Shown piece after piece: positions 24,101 through 35,495 of a DNA stretch of 55,756 nt; the stretch's first letter is position 1, and each line of letters opens with the position of its first letter. Made by a program: the position numbers and the translations under genes. The stretch is from the NCBI GenBank assembly GCA_905203305.1, contig CAJKVH010000009.1, forward strand, positions 1 to 55,756, written 5' to 3'. The DNA is from an uncultured Eubacteriales bacterium (GTDB lineage: Bacteria > Bacillota > Clostridia > TANB77 > CAG-508). A model generated the notes under the pieces. That model saw only the letters and a program-made list of their open reading frames with translations, was not told the DNA's origin and made no database searches.

Positions 24101-27100
24101 ATCCAAAAGAAAAATTAGGTGATGAAGAAATAAAATATTTAGATAATATTGGGAAAAAGACATTTGATTTTTTCTATGACAATTTAAATATTCAAAATAA
24201 TTATCTAATTTCTGATAATTATCAAGAAAATAGAAAAAATTTATATGTAGATAGAACATCTTCAACCAATATTGGTCTATCTTTAATGGCAGTTATAGCA
24301 GGTTTTGATTTAGGTTATATTGATTTAATAAAAGCAGAAGATTTAATTAAAAACATAATAAATATAATAAACAAACTAGAAAAGTGGAATGGACATTTAT
24401 ATAATTGGTATAATATAAAAACTTTAAAACCATTAATTCCAAGATATATATCAACAGTTGATAGTGGAAATTTTGTTGGATATTTATATGTTTTAAAATC
24501 TTTTGTTAAGGAAAAAATAGAGGATGAAAGTTTAATAAAAAATATAGAATATTTAATAGAAAATACCAATTTTTCCAAATTATATAGTAAGGAACATAGG
24601 TTATTTTCTATTGGATTTAATATAGAAGAAAATAGACTTACAGATTCATATTATGATTTATTGGCATCAGAAGCAAGACAAGCAAGCTTAATTGCAATAA
24701 TAAAAAAAGATGTAGAAACAAAGCATTGGAATAGTTTAAGTAGAACACTTACGATTTTTAATAACAAAAAAGGATTAGTTTCATGGTCAGGAACAGCATT
24801 CGAATATTTAATGCCAAATATAAATATTCCAAGATATGAAGGAAGCTTAATTGATGAATCAATCAAATTTGCCATAATGTGTCAAATAGAATATGCAAAA
24901 ATATTAGGCGTACCATGGGGGATTTCAGAATCGGCATTTAATGTAAAGGATCTTCATTCAAATTATCAATACAAGGCATTTGGAATTCCATGGCTTGGAT
25001 TGAAAAGAGGACTTGCAGACGAAATAGTAGTTGCAAGTTATGCAAGTATTTTAGCAATAAATGATAAGCCAAAAGAAGTGGTAGAAAATATAAAAGTGTT
25101 AGAAAAATATGGAATGAATGGAAAATATGGCTTATATGAATCATTAGACTTTTCGCCACAAAGGCTACGCGCAAATGAAAAAGCAAATGTTGTAAAAACA
25201 TATATGGCACACCATCAAGCCTTAATATTACTTTCTATAAATAATTTAATAAATAATAATATATTCCAAAAAAGATTTATGAAAAATCCAGAAGTTGATG
25301 CAGTATCTATTTTATTACAAGAAAAAATGCCAGAAACATTTATTATAACAAAAGAGGAAAAAGAAAAACCAGAAAAATTAAAATATGTAGATTATGAAAA
25401 TTATTCAGTTGTAACATATAAAAAAATAAACGAAATTATGAGATCAAATGTAATATCAAATGGATTTTATACAATTGCATGTAATCAAAAATTGCAAGGT
25501 TTTAGTAAATATAATGACATTTATATAAACAGATTCAAAAAAACAGCTGATTATAATCAAGGAATATTAATGTATGTTAAAAATATAGAAAATCAAAATA
25601 TATTAGAAGTCGGAGAAGATGGTTCAATAGTTTCATTTATGCCAGATCAAATGGCATACGAAAAGAAATTAGATTATATAAAAACAAATTTGAAAATTAC
25701 ATTAGATCCGGAAGAAGCTATAGAAATAAGATGTTTAGAATTAGAAAATACAGGAAAAAGAGAAGAAACATTGGAAGTATCTGCTCTATTAGAACCGATA
25801 CTGTCAAAAAAAGATCAAGATTATGCTCATCCAGCATTTAATAATTTATTTTTGAAATATGATTATGATAATGAAAATAATATTTTAGAGGTAAAACGTA
25901 AAAAAAGAAATTTAGATGAAGAAGAATTATATTTAGAGATTATGTTTTTAACAGATTGTGAAACCATTGTGGATAATGAGTTTGAAATAGACAAGGAAAG
26001 ATTAAATGAAAGAGGAAACTTAAAAGTACCAGTAGCAATAGAAAAATCAATTCCATTTTCTAAAAAAATAGGTTTAGCAGTAGAGCCAACGGTAGCATTT
26101 AGAAAAACTATAAAAATAGCAAGCGGTCAAAAGAAAATGATATCTTTAGTACTTTCTGTAAATAATAAAAAAGAACAAGCAATACAAAATTTAGATAAAT
26201 ATAAAAACTTAGAAAATATAAAAAGGGCATTTGAAATATCAAAAGTAAAAGCAGAGGCTGAAAGTAGATATTTAGATGTAAAAGCAAAAGAAATAGAAAT
26301 ATACCAAAAAGTTTTAGGATATATAATTTTTGATAATCCAATAAGATCAAGACAAATAAAAAATTTAAAAACAGAAAACTTTAAGCAAAGCGATTTGTGG
26401 AAATATGGAATATCAGGAGATTTAGTAATAATACTTGTGAAAATAAGAGATAGTAATGATATATATGTAATAAAGCAAGTTTTAAAAATGTATGAATTTT
26501 TTAGGAGTAAAAATATAAAAATAGATTTAGTATTTTTAGACGAAGAAAACCATAGCTATGAAAATTATGTAAGAGAAGAAATAGAATCTCAAATTATGGA
26601 TAGACATTTAGCATTTTTAAAAAATATAAAAGGTGGAATATATGTATTATCTAAGGCAGAATTACCTAAAAAAGATATAAATTTATTGGAATTTCTATCT
26701 CAGTTTACTATAGATGCACATTTAGGAGATTTAAAACATTTAGTTTATGATTTAGAAGAAGAATATTTAGAAAGCATTCAAAATGTTCCAGAAGAATATA
26801 TAGAAGAAAATGAAGAAGAAATTTTAAATTTAGGAGCAAAAACAGATATATTAAAAAATGAAGAAAATAAATACAACAATGGATATGGAGCATTTTCTCC
26901 TGATGGAAAAGAATATTTAATAAGGATAAATAAAAATAATAAATTACCAACAGTTTGGAGTCATATTTTGGCAAATGAAAACTTTGGAACAATAGTTACT
27001 GAAAATATGGGAGGATATGCATGGTATAAAAACAGTAGATTAGATAGAATTACAAATTGGTCAAATAGAGCATTTTTAGACGACCCTTCAGAGGTAATAT

Positions 27101-29257
27101 ATATGGAAGATTGTAAAACAGGAAAAAAATGGTCATTAGGAATGAATCCAATGCCAGATGAAAATGATTATAGTATAATATATGGGTTTGGATATAGCAA
27201 ATATATCCATGAAAGTTTAGGAATAAAACAAGAATTAGAAGTATTTGTACCAAAAGATGACACTGCAAAAATAAATATTTTAAAATTAACTAATAATAAT
27301 TTAAAAAGAAGAAAATTAAAAATTGTATATTATATAAAGCCGGTTCTTGGAGAAGATGAAATAAAGTCAAATGGATGTATAAAAATAAATTATGATGATA
27401 GTTCTAATCTGCTTGTAGGAGAAAATTTATATGAATCAGTATTTAAAAATAAAGCATATTTATCAAGTAGCGAAAAAATAAAAAGTTTCACAGGAGATAA
27501 AAAAAGATTTTTAGGAGATGGTGGAATATCAAATCCAGATGGACTAAACAAAGTAAGATTAGATAATTCTTCAGGATTTGGAAAAACAAATTGCATGGCA
27601 ATAGAAATTGATGTAGAAATAGATAGTATGTCTTCGAAAGAAATAATATTAAGCTTAGGAGTATGTGAAAATATTATAGATGGAAAAAATATGGCATATA
27701 AATATAGTAAAATTCAAAATTGTTACCAAGCATTAGATGAAGTAAAAAGAAAATGGAAAGAGATGATAGAAAAACTGCAAGTTTATACTCCAATTGAATC
27801 ATTAAATATAATGTTAAATGGATGGAGCTTATATCAAACAATAAATAGTAGACTATATGGAAAAACAGGGTTTTATCAATCAGGTGGAGCTTATGGATTT
27901 AGAGATCAATTGCAAGACACATTATGCTTAAAATATATTGATCCTACAAAAATAAAAGATCAAATAATAAAACATTCTTCTCATCAATTTATAGAAGGAG
28001 ATGTTGAACATTGGTGGCATGAAGAAACATCAAGAGGAATAAGAACAAGATTTTCAGACGATTTATTGTGGCTTGTTTATGTAATAGAAGAATATATTGA
28101 TGTAACAGGAGATGTTGAAATTTTAGATAAAAAGACTCCATATTTACAAGGAGAAATCTTAAAAGATGGAGAAGACGAAAGATATGATTTATACAAAAAT
28201 TCTAATATTTATGAAACAATATATGAGCATGCTATAAGAGCAATTGATAAGTCATTAAACTTTGGAGAACATGGAATTCCCAAAATTGGAACAGGTGACT
28301 GGAATGATGGATTTAGTCAAGTTGGAAACAAAGGCAAAGGAGAAAGTGTTTGGCTAGGATTTTTCGAATATTTAGTAATTACAAGATTTTTACAATATAT
28401 AAGATTAAAAAAAGATAAGGAAAGAGAAGAAAAATACAAAGAAATATTACAAAATCTAAAAGAATCATTAAATATAAAATGTTGGGACGGAAGATGGTTT
28501 AGAAGAGCATATATGGATGATGGAAATATTTTAGGAAGTATAGAAAATGAAGAATGTAGAATAGATAGTATTGCTCAAAGTTGGTCAGTAATATCAGGTG
28601 CAGGAGATGAAACAAAACAATTTATAGCAATGGAAAGTTTAGAAAAACATCTTGTAGATAAAGAAAATGGAATAATAAAACTATTAGATCCTCCATTTGT
28701 AGATGGAAAAATAAATCCACGGATATATAAAGTCTTATTTACCAGGAGTTAGAGAAAATGGTGGACAATACACACATGCAAGTTTATGGGCAATTATTGC
28801 AGAAACAATCTTAAAATTTGGAGACAAAGCAGTAGAATTATATAATATGATAAATCCAATCGAACATGCCAAAACAAAAGAGGCCGCAAATAAATATAAA
28901 GTTGAACCATATGTTATAGCAGCAGATATTTATGGAACTTCGAACTTAGCAGGAAGAGGAGGCTGGACCTGGTATACAGGATCTTCTAGTTGGTTTTATA
29001 AAACTGGAATTGAATATATTTTAGGATTTAGTATAGAAAATAATATTTTAAGAATAAATCCTTGCATTTCTAAAGAATGGAAGGAATTTAGTATGAGATA
29101 TAAATATGGAAGAACTATTTATAATATTTCTGTTAAAAACTTTGGTGGTAAATGTTATGGAGTAAATAAAGTTTTATTAAATGGATTGGAAGTACCTAAT
29201 AAAGCAATTTTACTTGTTGATGATGGAAGTGTTAATGAAGTTATAGTTGAGATGTGA
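21169..29257 (+). CDS. Giant cyclic beta-glucan synthase-like enzyme, two frames joined at CGG
   Basis: This is a 2695-aa membrane protein of the NdvB/Cgs type. An N-terminal region (1-400) precedes membrane helices and a GT84-like glycosyltransferase domain (about 475-800) with VITLDSDTDLSL (DxD), VLSHDLLEGCYLR and RLSRWIRGDWQ. More helices follow, then a glycoamylase-like domain (about 1030-1380: TSSTNIGLSLMAVIAGFDL, WSGTAFEYLMPN, PWGISESAFN, TYMAHHQALILL). Carbohydrate-binding and GH94 phosphorylase parts come last (RDQLQDTLCLKYIDP, HWWHEETSRGIRTR, GTGDWNDGFSQVG). After INP in the GH94 domain an in-frame CGG (28720-28722) leads to a stop nine codons on. Skipping C28720 gives NPGYIKSYLPGVRENGGQYT and 179 more codons to 29257. 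Without the shift the C-terminal part of the (alpha/alpha)6 barrel is missing. It likely makes a beta-1,2- or related surface glucan. Confidence 0.9.
28720..28722 (+). other. CGG +1 frameshift site in the giant glucan enzyme
   Basis: Zero frame reads CCA-CGG-ATA-TAT. With the C skipped it reads CCA-(C)-GGA-TAT-ATA, giving P-G-Y-I-K. Codon 2518 of the gene. Confidence 0.85.
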
Positions 29258-29414
29258 TTTTTAAGACAGAAACAATAAAGTTTTCTGTCTTGAATTTTTT
29301 TATTATTAACAAAAATGTTATAAAATTAAACTAAAACCTTACAAAAATGTTATAAAAATAAAAATATACTTGCAAAAATGTGAAAAAAGAAAATAAAAAA
29401 ACAAAAAACAACAA

Positions 29415-29443
29415 TTGAACAAAAAATAAAAATGGTATATAAT
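29415..29443 (+). promoter_or_regulatory. polC promoter
   Basis: TTGAAC (29415-29420), 17-nt spacer and TATAAT (29438-29443). The stretch 29258-29414 has no gene; it holds a weak CAGAA/TTCTG hairpin after the glucan gene. Confidence 0.75.
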
Positions 29444-29465
29444 TCACTTTCAAAGGAGCGAGAAA

Positions 29466-32400
29466 ATGCAAACAACAAAACCAATAAAAGAAGTATTTAG
29501 CGACTATAAGACTGAAAACATAATAAAAGAAGCAAAAATATTAGAATTAAATCTAATAAAAAAAGCAAATGTATTAGAAATAGACTTAGAAAGTGAAAAC
29601 TATCTTGAAATAAAAGAATTATGGTATTTTGAAAAATTCTTAAAAGAAAGATTTCAATTTTCAAATATAGATATAAAAATAAAATATTTAGACAATGTAA
29701 CAATAAAACCAATAGAAAAAGAATGGGAAAATCTAATATGCTATATGGTACATAAATATCCTTTAATGAGACCAATGATATTACTAAAAAGCACAATAGA
29801 AGTAACAAATAATAAAATAATAGTAAGCATGAAAATTAAAGGAGCAGAATTTTTAATTGCAAGAAAATTAGATAGAGAGTTAGAAAGAGTAATATCAAAT
29901 TTATTTGGATATAGTTACAAAGTAGAATTTGTAGAAAACATAAATGAGGAAGATGCCAAAGCATTAGAGCAAAGAAGAGAACAAAGTAAAAACATGGCAA
30001 TACAAAGAGCATTAGAACACATGGCAATAGGAGAACAAATTGCAGAAGAAATGGCAAATAAAAATAATCAAAAGAAGCAAGAAAATAAACCTAAAAAAGA
30101 AACATTTGATGAAAAAAATATGCCACCAATTCCACCACCACCTGATATGCCACCTGTTTTAGAAGAACCAGAAGAAGAAACACCTTTAATATGTGGAAGA
30201 AATCCAAATTTAAGAACAAACATCATAAAAGTAATAGATATATCACCAGATGATGATATGGCAGCAATAAGTGGAGAAATATTAAAAGGAAGCATAGAAG
30301 AAAAAGAACTAAAAAGTGGTAAATTTTTAATTTCATTTAATGTATATGACGGAACAAGTACAATAACATGTAAAATATTTGCAAAACCAGAAGAAAAACA
30401 AAGAATTATAACTAGGTTATCGTCAAGTAAAGGTGTAAAATTAGAGGGAAAATCTGGAATAAGTAACTTTACACATGAGATGGAAATTTTAGCAAATGTA
30501 GTAATTGAAACAGAAGGAATAAAAAGACAAGTACGTCAAGACTTAGCAGAAATAAAAAGAGTCGAACTACACATGCATACACAAATGAGTCAAATGGATG
30601 CTATGACATCAGCAACAGATTTAATAAAAAGAGCCATGAAATGGGGATGGAAGAGCTTGGCAATAACAGACCATGGAGTTGTACAAGCATTTCCAGAAGC
30701 TCATAAGTTATTAGGATTAGACAATCCAGATATGAAAATAATTTATGGAGTAGAAGCATACTTAGTACCAGATGGATCGCCTGTTGTAGTAAATGATAAA
30801 GGTCAAGATATAGATACAACATATTGTGTACTAGACTTAGAAACAACAGGATTATCTGCAAAAACGGAAAAAATAACAGAAATAGGGATAATGAAAATAA
30901 AAGATGGAAAGGTAATAGAAGAATTTTCAGAATTTGTAAATCCAGAAAAGCCTATACCACAAAGAGTACAAGAAATAACAAATATTACAGATGATATGGT
31001 AAAAGATGCACCCAAAATAGAAGAATTATTCCCAAAAATTTTAGAATTTATAAAAGGAACAGTATTAGTTGCTCATAATGCAACATTTGATATAGGATTT
31101 TTAAAAACAATAGCGAGAAATTTAGGGTATGAATTTGATTATACGTATGTAGACACATTGCCACTAGCAAGAAAATTATATCCAGAACTAAAAAAACATA
31201 AGTTAGGAAAAATTGCAGATCACTTAAAAATAAAAGTAGAAGTTGCACACCGTGCACTAGATGATGTAGATACAACTGTTAAAGTTTTAAGAGAAATGAT
31301 GAAAACATTGAAAGAAAGAGGAGCAAAAACAGTTGGAGATATTGCATTAAAATGTGAAGATGAAAAAGCAAAAGCGGAAGAATATAAGAGATTACAACCA
31401 TATCATGCAATAATTCTTGCGAAAAATTATGTAGGATTAAAAAATTTATATAAACTTGTTTCTATTTCACATTTGAAATATTTTTATAAAAAACCAAGAA
31501 TATTAAAAAGTTTATATAAACAATATTCAGAAGGTTTAATTCTTGGAAGCGCATGTGAGGCAGGAGAACTATATCAGGCAATTGAACTTGGAAGATCTGA
31601 TGAAGAAATAGAAGAAATTGCAAATGACTATGATTACTTAGAAATTCAACCAATTGGAAATAATGAATTTTTGGTAAGAAATGGTATAGTAAAAGATGAC
31701 GAAGCCCTAAAAGATATAAATAGAAAAATTGTATCATTAGGGGAAAAACTAAATAAACTAGTTGTAGCAACATGTGACGTGCATTTTATGGATCCTCAAG
31801 ACGAAGTATATCGTAGAATTTTAGAGGCAGGGCAAGGCTATAAAGATGCGGATAATCAAGCACCTTTATATTTAAGAACAACAAATGAAATGCTTGAAGA
31901 ATTTAAATATTTAGGAGAAGAAAAAGCGTACGAAGTCGTTATTACAAATACAAATAAAGTAGCAGATATGTGTGAGCAAATTTCACCTATATCACAAGAA
32001 AAATGTCCACCACATATTCCAGGATGTGAGCAAACAATAAAAGATATAGCATATGACAAAGCACATAAGCTTTATGGAGAAAATTTGCCAGAGCAAGTTC
32101 AAACAAGACTTGACAAAGAACTAGATTCAATAATAAAAAATGGATTCTCAGTTATGTATATTATTGCACAAAAATTAGTATGGAAATCTAATGAAGATGG
32201 ATACATAGTTGGCTCAAGGGGATCTGTACGGTTCATCATTTGTTGCAAATATGACAGGTATAACAGAAGTTAATTCACTTCCACCACATTATAGATGTCC
32301 TAAATGTAAATATGTTGATTTTACAGATTATGGCTATGGAAATGGCTTTGATTTACCAGATAAAAAATGTCCAAAATGTGGTTCTAGGCTTGATAAAGAT

Positions 32401-33897
32401 GGAATGGATATTCCATTTGAAACATTCTTAGGATTTAATGGAGATAAAGAACCAGATATAGACTTAAATTTCTCGGGAGAATATCAAGCAAAAGCACATA
32501 AATATACAGAAGTAATATTTGGAAAAGGAACAACATTTAAAGCAGGAACTGTAGGTACAGTTGCAGATAAAACAGCATTTGGATATGTAAAAAAATATTT
32601 TGAAGAAAGAAATATACCTGTAAGTCAAGCAGAAACAGCGCGTTTGGCTGTTGGATGTACAGGAATTAAAAGAACAACAGGTCAGCACCCAGGAGGAATT
32701 ATAGTTGTACCAAAGGGAAGAGAAATATATGAATTTACACCAGTACAGCATCCAGCAGATGATCCAAACTCAGATATTATAACAACACACTTTGATTACC
32801 ACTCAATAGATCAGAACCTATTAAAACTTGATATTCTTGGGCACGACGATCCGACAGTTATAAGAATGTTACAAGATATAACCAAAGTAGATCCAACAAA
32901 AGTACCATTAGATGATAAAGCAACAATGTCACTATTTTGTTCAACAGAAAGTTTAGGGGTAACACCTGAACAAATAAAATCAAAAGTTGGAAGTTTTGGA
33001 GTTCCAGAATTTGGAACAAAATTCGTAAGAGGAATGTTAGTTGATACAAAACCAACGACATTCGACGAATTAATAAGAATATCAGGTCTATCACATGGAA
33101 CTGACGTGTGGCTTAATAATGCACAAACACTTATAGAAAATGGAACAGTAACCCTAAAAGATGCAATATGTTGCCGTGATGATATAATGATATACTTAAT
33201 AAAAAAAGGATTAGATCCAAATAAGTCATTTAAGATAATGGAAGCAGTACGTAAAGGAAAAGTTGCAAAGGGAAAAGAGCCAAAATGGGAAGAATATAAA
33301 GCAATGATGAGAGAACATGAAGTTCCAGAATGGTATATAGAATCTTGTGAAAAAATAAAATACATGTTCCCGAAAGCCCATGCGGCAGCTTATGTAACAA
33401 ATGCGTTTAGAATAGCATGGTTTAAGGTTCACATTCCAAAAGCATATTATTCTGCATTTTTCTCAATAAGAGCAGCAGATAACTTTGATGCAGCTTCAAT
33501 GGTTCTTGGAAAAGAAAAAGTAAAAAATAAAATGAAAGAAATTGACATGAAAGGAAATACAGCAACTAAAAAAGAACAAGATATGTATGCTGTACTTGAA
33601 TTAGTACTTGAAATGTATGAAAGAGGAATAAATTTTTTACCAATAGATCTTTATAAATCACATTATAAAAACTTTATAGTAGAAGATGAAGGAATAAGAC
33701 CACCATTTTCTAGCATAGCAGGATTTGGACCAATTGCTGCAAAATCTCTTTATGAGGCAGCTAAAAATGAAAATTTTATGTCTATAGATGAAGTAAGAAT
33801 AGCAGCTAAACTTGGAGATTCAACAATAGATTTATTAAGAGAATTTGGAGTTTTAGACGGAATGCAGGAAAGTAATCAAATAAGTTTATTTGGGTAA
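29466..33897 (+). CDS. polC: DNA polymerase III alpha subunit PolC, two frames joined at CGG
   Basis: This 1476-aa protein is the replicative polymerase of low-GC Gram-positives with built-in proofreading. In order: N-terminal domain (1-230), OB fold, PHP domain (VELHMHTQMSQMDAMTSATD near 366, ITDHGVVQAFPEAH), DEDD exonuclease inserted in PHP (YCVLDLETTGLSAKTEKITE near 453, HNATFDIGFL, HRALDDVDTTVKVL), then polymerase. At GSRGSV the frame meets CGG (32229-32231) and would stop 13 codons later. Skipping C32229 gives GSRGSVGSSFVANMTGITEV, the family's conserved polymerase motif, with no residue gained or lost, and 555 more codons. These include the CPKC...CPKC zinc site and the motifs PDIDLNFSGEYQ and TTGQHPGGII. 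Without the shift no polymerase is made. AAGGAG precedes ATG 29466. Confidence 0.96.
32229..32231 (+). other. CGG +1 frameshift site in polC
   Basis: Zero frame reads GTA-CGG-TTC-ATC. With the C skipped it reads GTA-(C)-GGT-TCA-TCA, giving V-G-S-S-F-V. Codon 922, inside the polymerase core. Confidence 0.88.
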
Positions 33898-33943
33898 AGA
33901 AAAAAATCGGATTATCAATATAAAGGTAATCCGATTTTTTCTT
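33898..33943. terminator. Bidirectional terminator after polC
   Basis: A perfect 14-bp stem (AAAAAATCGGATTA and complement, 12-nt loop) lies between polC and a convergent small gene. Confidence 0.88.
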
Positions 33944-34130
33944 AACAAAAGAGCTCTGTCATGAGATCCTTAAATTCACTTAATTTTTCTTTAAGCTTAG
34001 GATCTTCAATCTTTTCCATGGAATCATCAAAAAAGCTTGTGATTTCTGTGTTAGAAAATTTTCCAGCTGAGACAAAATCCCAAAAATTTTCTATTATTTC
34101 TTTAAAAATCCGTTCTTGATTGTCATCCAT
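33942..34130 (-). CDS. Small acidic protein, function unknown
   Basis: This is a 62-aa protein (MDDNQERIFKEIIENFWDFV, then DSMEKIEDPKLKEKLSEF), predicted helical, with AAGGAGG 7 nt before ATG 34130. No family is recognised. Codon 7 is an in-frame CGG (34112-34110); a +1 step there gives a stop after five codons, so the protein is made only if CGG is read as a sense codon. Codon use is somewhat less AT-biased than in polC. It is a stand-alone gene convergent with polC. Confidence 0.6.
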   Translation of the reverse strand: MDDNQERIFKEIIENFWDFVSAGKFSNTEITSFFDDSMEKIEDPKLKEKLSEFKDLMTELFC

Positions 34131-34209
34131 TTTATTTCCTCCTTGGGAAAAATTTTATGTTAATAATAAAGAATTATACCATAAAAGGCAAAAAAAGTCA
34201 ATCAACCCC

Positions 34210-34238
34210 TTGCAAATTGGAAATTAATGTGTTAAAAT
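34210..34238 (+). promoter_or_regulatory. rpsF operon promoter
   Basis: TTGCAA (34210-34215), 17-nt spacer and TAAAAT (34233-34238), upstream of the rpsF leader. Confidence 0.65.
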
Positions 34239-34260
34239 AAAGAACGCAAGAAATGCCTTA

Positions 34261-34278
34261 CTCATACAAAAGTATGGG
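34261..34278 (+). promoter_or_regulatory. Leader hairpin before rpsF
   Basis: CTCATAC-AAAA-GTATGGG forms a 7-bp stem in the short leader, ending 12 nt before the GGAGGTG ribosome-binding site. rpsF leaders often carry an S6:S18 autoregulatory element; the conserved motif of that element is not clearly seen here. Confidence 0.4.
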
Positions 34279-34305
34279 TTGTATAGCCAGAAGGAGGTGA
34301 AAATA

Positions 34306-34590
34306 ATGAACAAATACGAAAGTATAATCATTATTAATCCAAATTGTACTGATGAAGCATTAAAAGCTTTAGAAGACAAATTTACAGGATTAATAAATGA
34401 AAATGGAAAAGTAGAATCATATGAAAATATGGGTAAAAAGAAATTAGCATATGAAGTAAAGAAAAACAAAGAAGGATTCTACGTATTAATTAATTTCGAA
34501 GCTAAACCAGACTCAATAACTGAATTAGAAAGAAATTATAGAATCACAGATGAAGTAATAAAATTCATCGTTGTAAGAAAAGAAGACTAA
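34306..34590 (+). CDS. rpsF: 30S ribosomal protein S6
   Basis: This 94-aa protein binds S18 in the 30S platform. MNKYESIIIINPNCTDEALK, then YENMGKKKLAYEVKKNKEGF and NYRITDEVIKFIVVRKED are family-typical. The start ATG 34306 has GGAGGTG 9 nt upstream; the in-frame GTG/ATG further upstream are in the leader. First gene of rpsF-ssb-rpsR. Confidence 0.98.
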   Translation: MNKYESIIIINPNCTDEALKALEDKFTGLINENGKVESYENMGKKKLAYEVKKNKEGFYVLINFEAKPDSITELERNYRITDEVIKFIVVRKED

Positions 34591-34641
34591 TATTCAAATA
34601 AAGATAAGGGGCCTTTATTAAAGAAAGGATAGGTAAAGAAA

Positions 34642-35076
34642 ATGAACAAAGTAATTTTAATGGGAAGACTAACAAGAGATCCAGAAGTTAGATATACTCA
34701 AACAAACAATACACTAGTTGCATCATTCTCACTAGCTGTAAACAGAAGATTTGCAAGACAAGGAGAAGAAAGACAAGCAGATTTCTTTAATGTTGTTGCA
34801 TGGAGCAAAACAGGAGAATTTTGCAGTAAATACTTTAAAAAAGGTCAACAAGTAGGTGTAATCGGAAGATTACAAACAAGAACATGGGACGATCAAAACG
34901 GAACAAAACACTATATAACAGAAGTAGTTGCAGAAGAAGTATATTTTGCAGATAGCAGAAGAGAAGGAGATGGAGCAAGTTCATCTTTCGAAAATACTTT
35001 TGGAGCTACAATGCCAGGTGGAATGGAAGGTGCTTCAGATTTCGAAGTATCAGCAAGTGATGATTTACCATTTTAA
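34642..35076 (+). CDS. ssb: Single-stranded DNA-binding protein
   Basis: This 144-aa protein protects single-stranded DNA at forks and recruits repair factors. It has an N-terminal OB fold (MNKVILMGRLTRDPEVRYTQ, FNVVAWSKTGEFCSKYFKKG, RTWDDQNGTKHYITEVVAEE), an Ala/Gly-rich linker and the acidic DDLPF tail that binds partner proteins. AAGGATAGG precedes the ATG. It is the middle gene of the conserved rpsF-ssb-rpsR order. Confidence 0.98.
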   Translation: MNKVILMGRLTRDPEVRYTQTNNTLVASFSLAVNRRFARQGEERQADFFNVVAWSKTGEFCSKYFKKGQQVGVIGRLQTRTWDDQNGTKHYITEVVAEEVYFADSRREGDGASSSFENTFGATMPGGMEGASDFEVSASDDLPF

Positions 35077-35101
35077 TTAAAGAGAAATAGAGGTGAAAAA
35101 A

Positions 35102-35389
35102 ATGGCAGATAAGAGAAATGCAAAAAGAAATAACAGAAATAATAAAAACTATGATGAAGATTATAATCCAAGATTCAAAAAACAAAGAAAAAAAGTTTGC
35201 CCACTATGTGGAGACAAAAACTTTGTATTAGATTATAAAAACGCTGATGTTATGAGAAAATTCATCAATGATAAAGGTAAAATTTTACCAAGAAGAACAA
35301 CAGGAGCATGCAGCAAACATCAAAGAGATATAACTTTAGCAATAAAAAGAGCTAGAGCAATAGCTATATTACCATATAGCCAAGACTAA
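35102..35389 (+). CDS. rpsR: 30S ribosomal protein S18
   Basis: This 95-aa protein partners S6 in the 30S subunit. The basic N-terminus (MADKRNAKRNNRNNKNYDED) is followed by KKVCPLCGDKNFVLDYKNAD, with a CPLC pair of the zinc-type S18, and LPRRTTGACSKHQRDITLAI. ATG 35102 is chosen with AGAGGTG upstream; an in-frame GTG at 35093 overlaps that site. Last gene of the operon. Confidence 0.97.
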   Translation: MADKRNAKRNNRNNKNYDEDYNPRFKKQRKKVCPLCGDKNFVLDYKNADVMRKFINDKGKILPRRTTGACSKHQRDITLAIKRARAIAILPYSQD

Positions 35390-35402
35390 TAAAAAATCTA
35401 GG

Positions 35403-35453
35403 GGCTTAAATTTATAATTAATTTTTAAAATTAATTGTAAATTTAAGCCTTTT
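35403..35453 (+). terminator. Terminator after rpsR
   Basis: A long stem of about 22 bp (GGCTTAAATTTATAATTAAT and near-complement) with a TTTTG tail, before topB. Confidence 0.82.
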
Positions 35454-35495
35454 GTGTTAGTATAACAAATATATATATAACCAAAGGATGATAAA

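Noticed and set aside
26108..26992. Leu/Phe-rich reading frames opposite the giant glucan gene
   Set aside because: They are AT-rich antisense shadows without ribosome-binding sites or family features; the same applies to similar frames opposite other genes.
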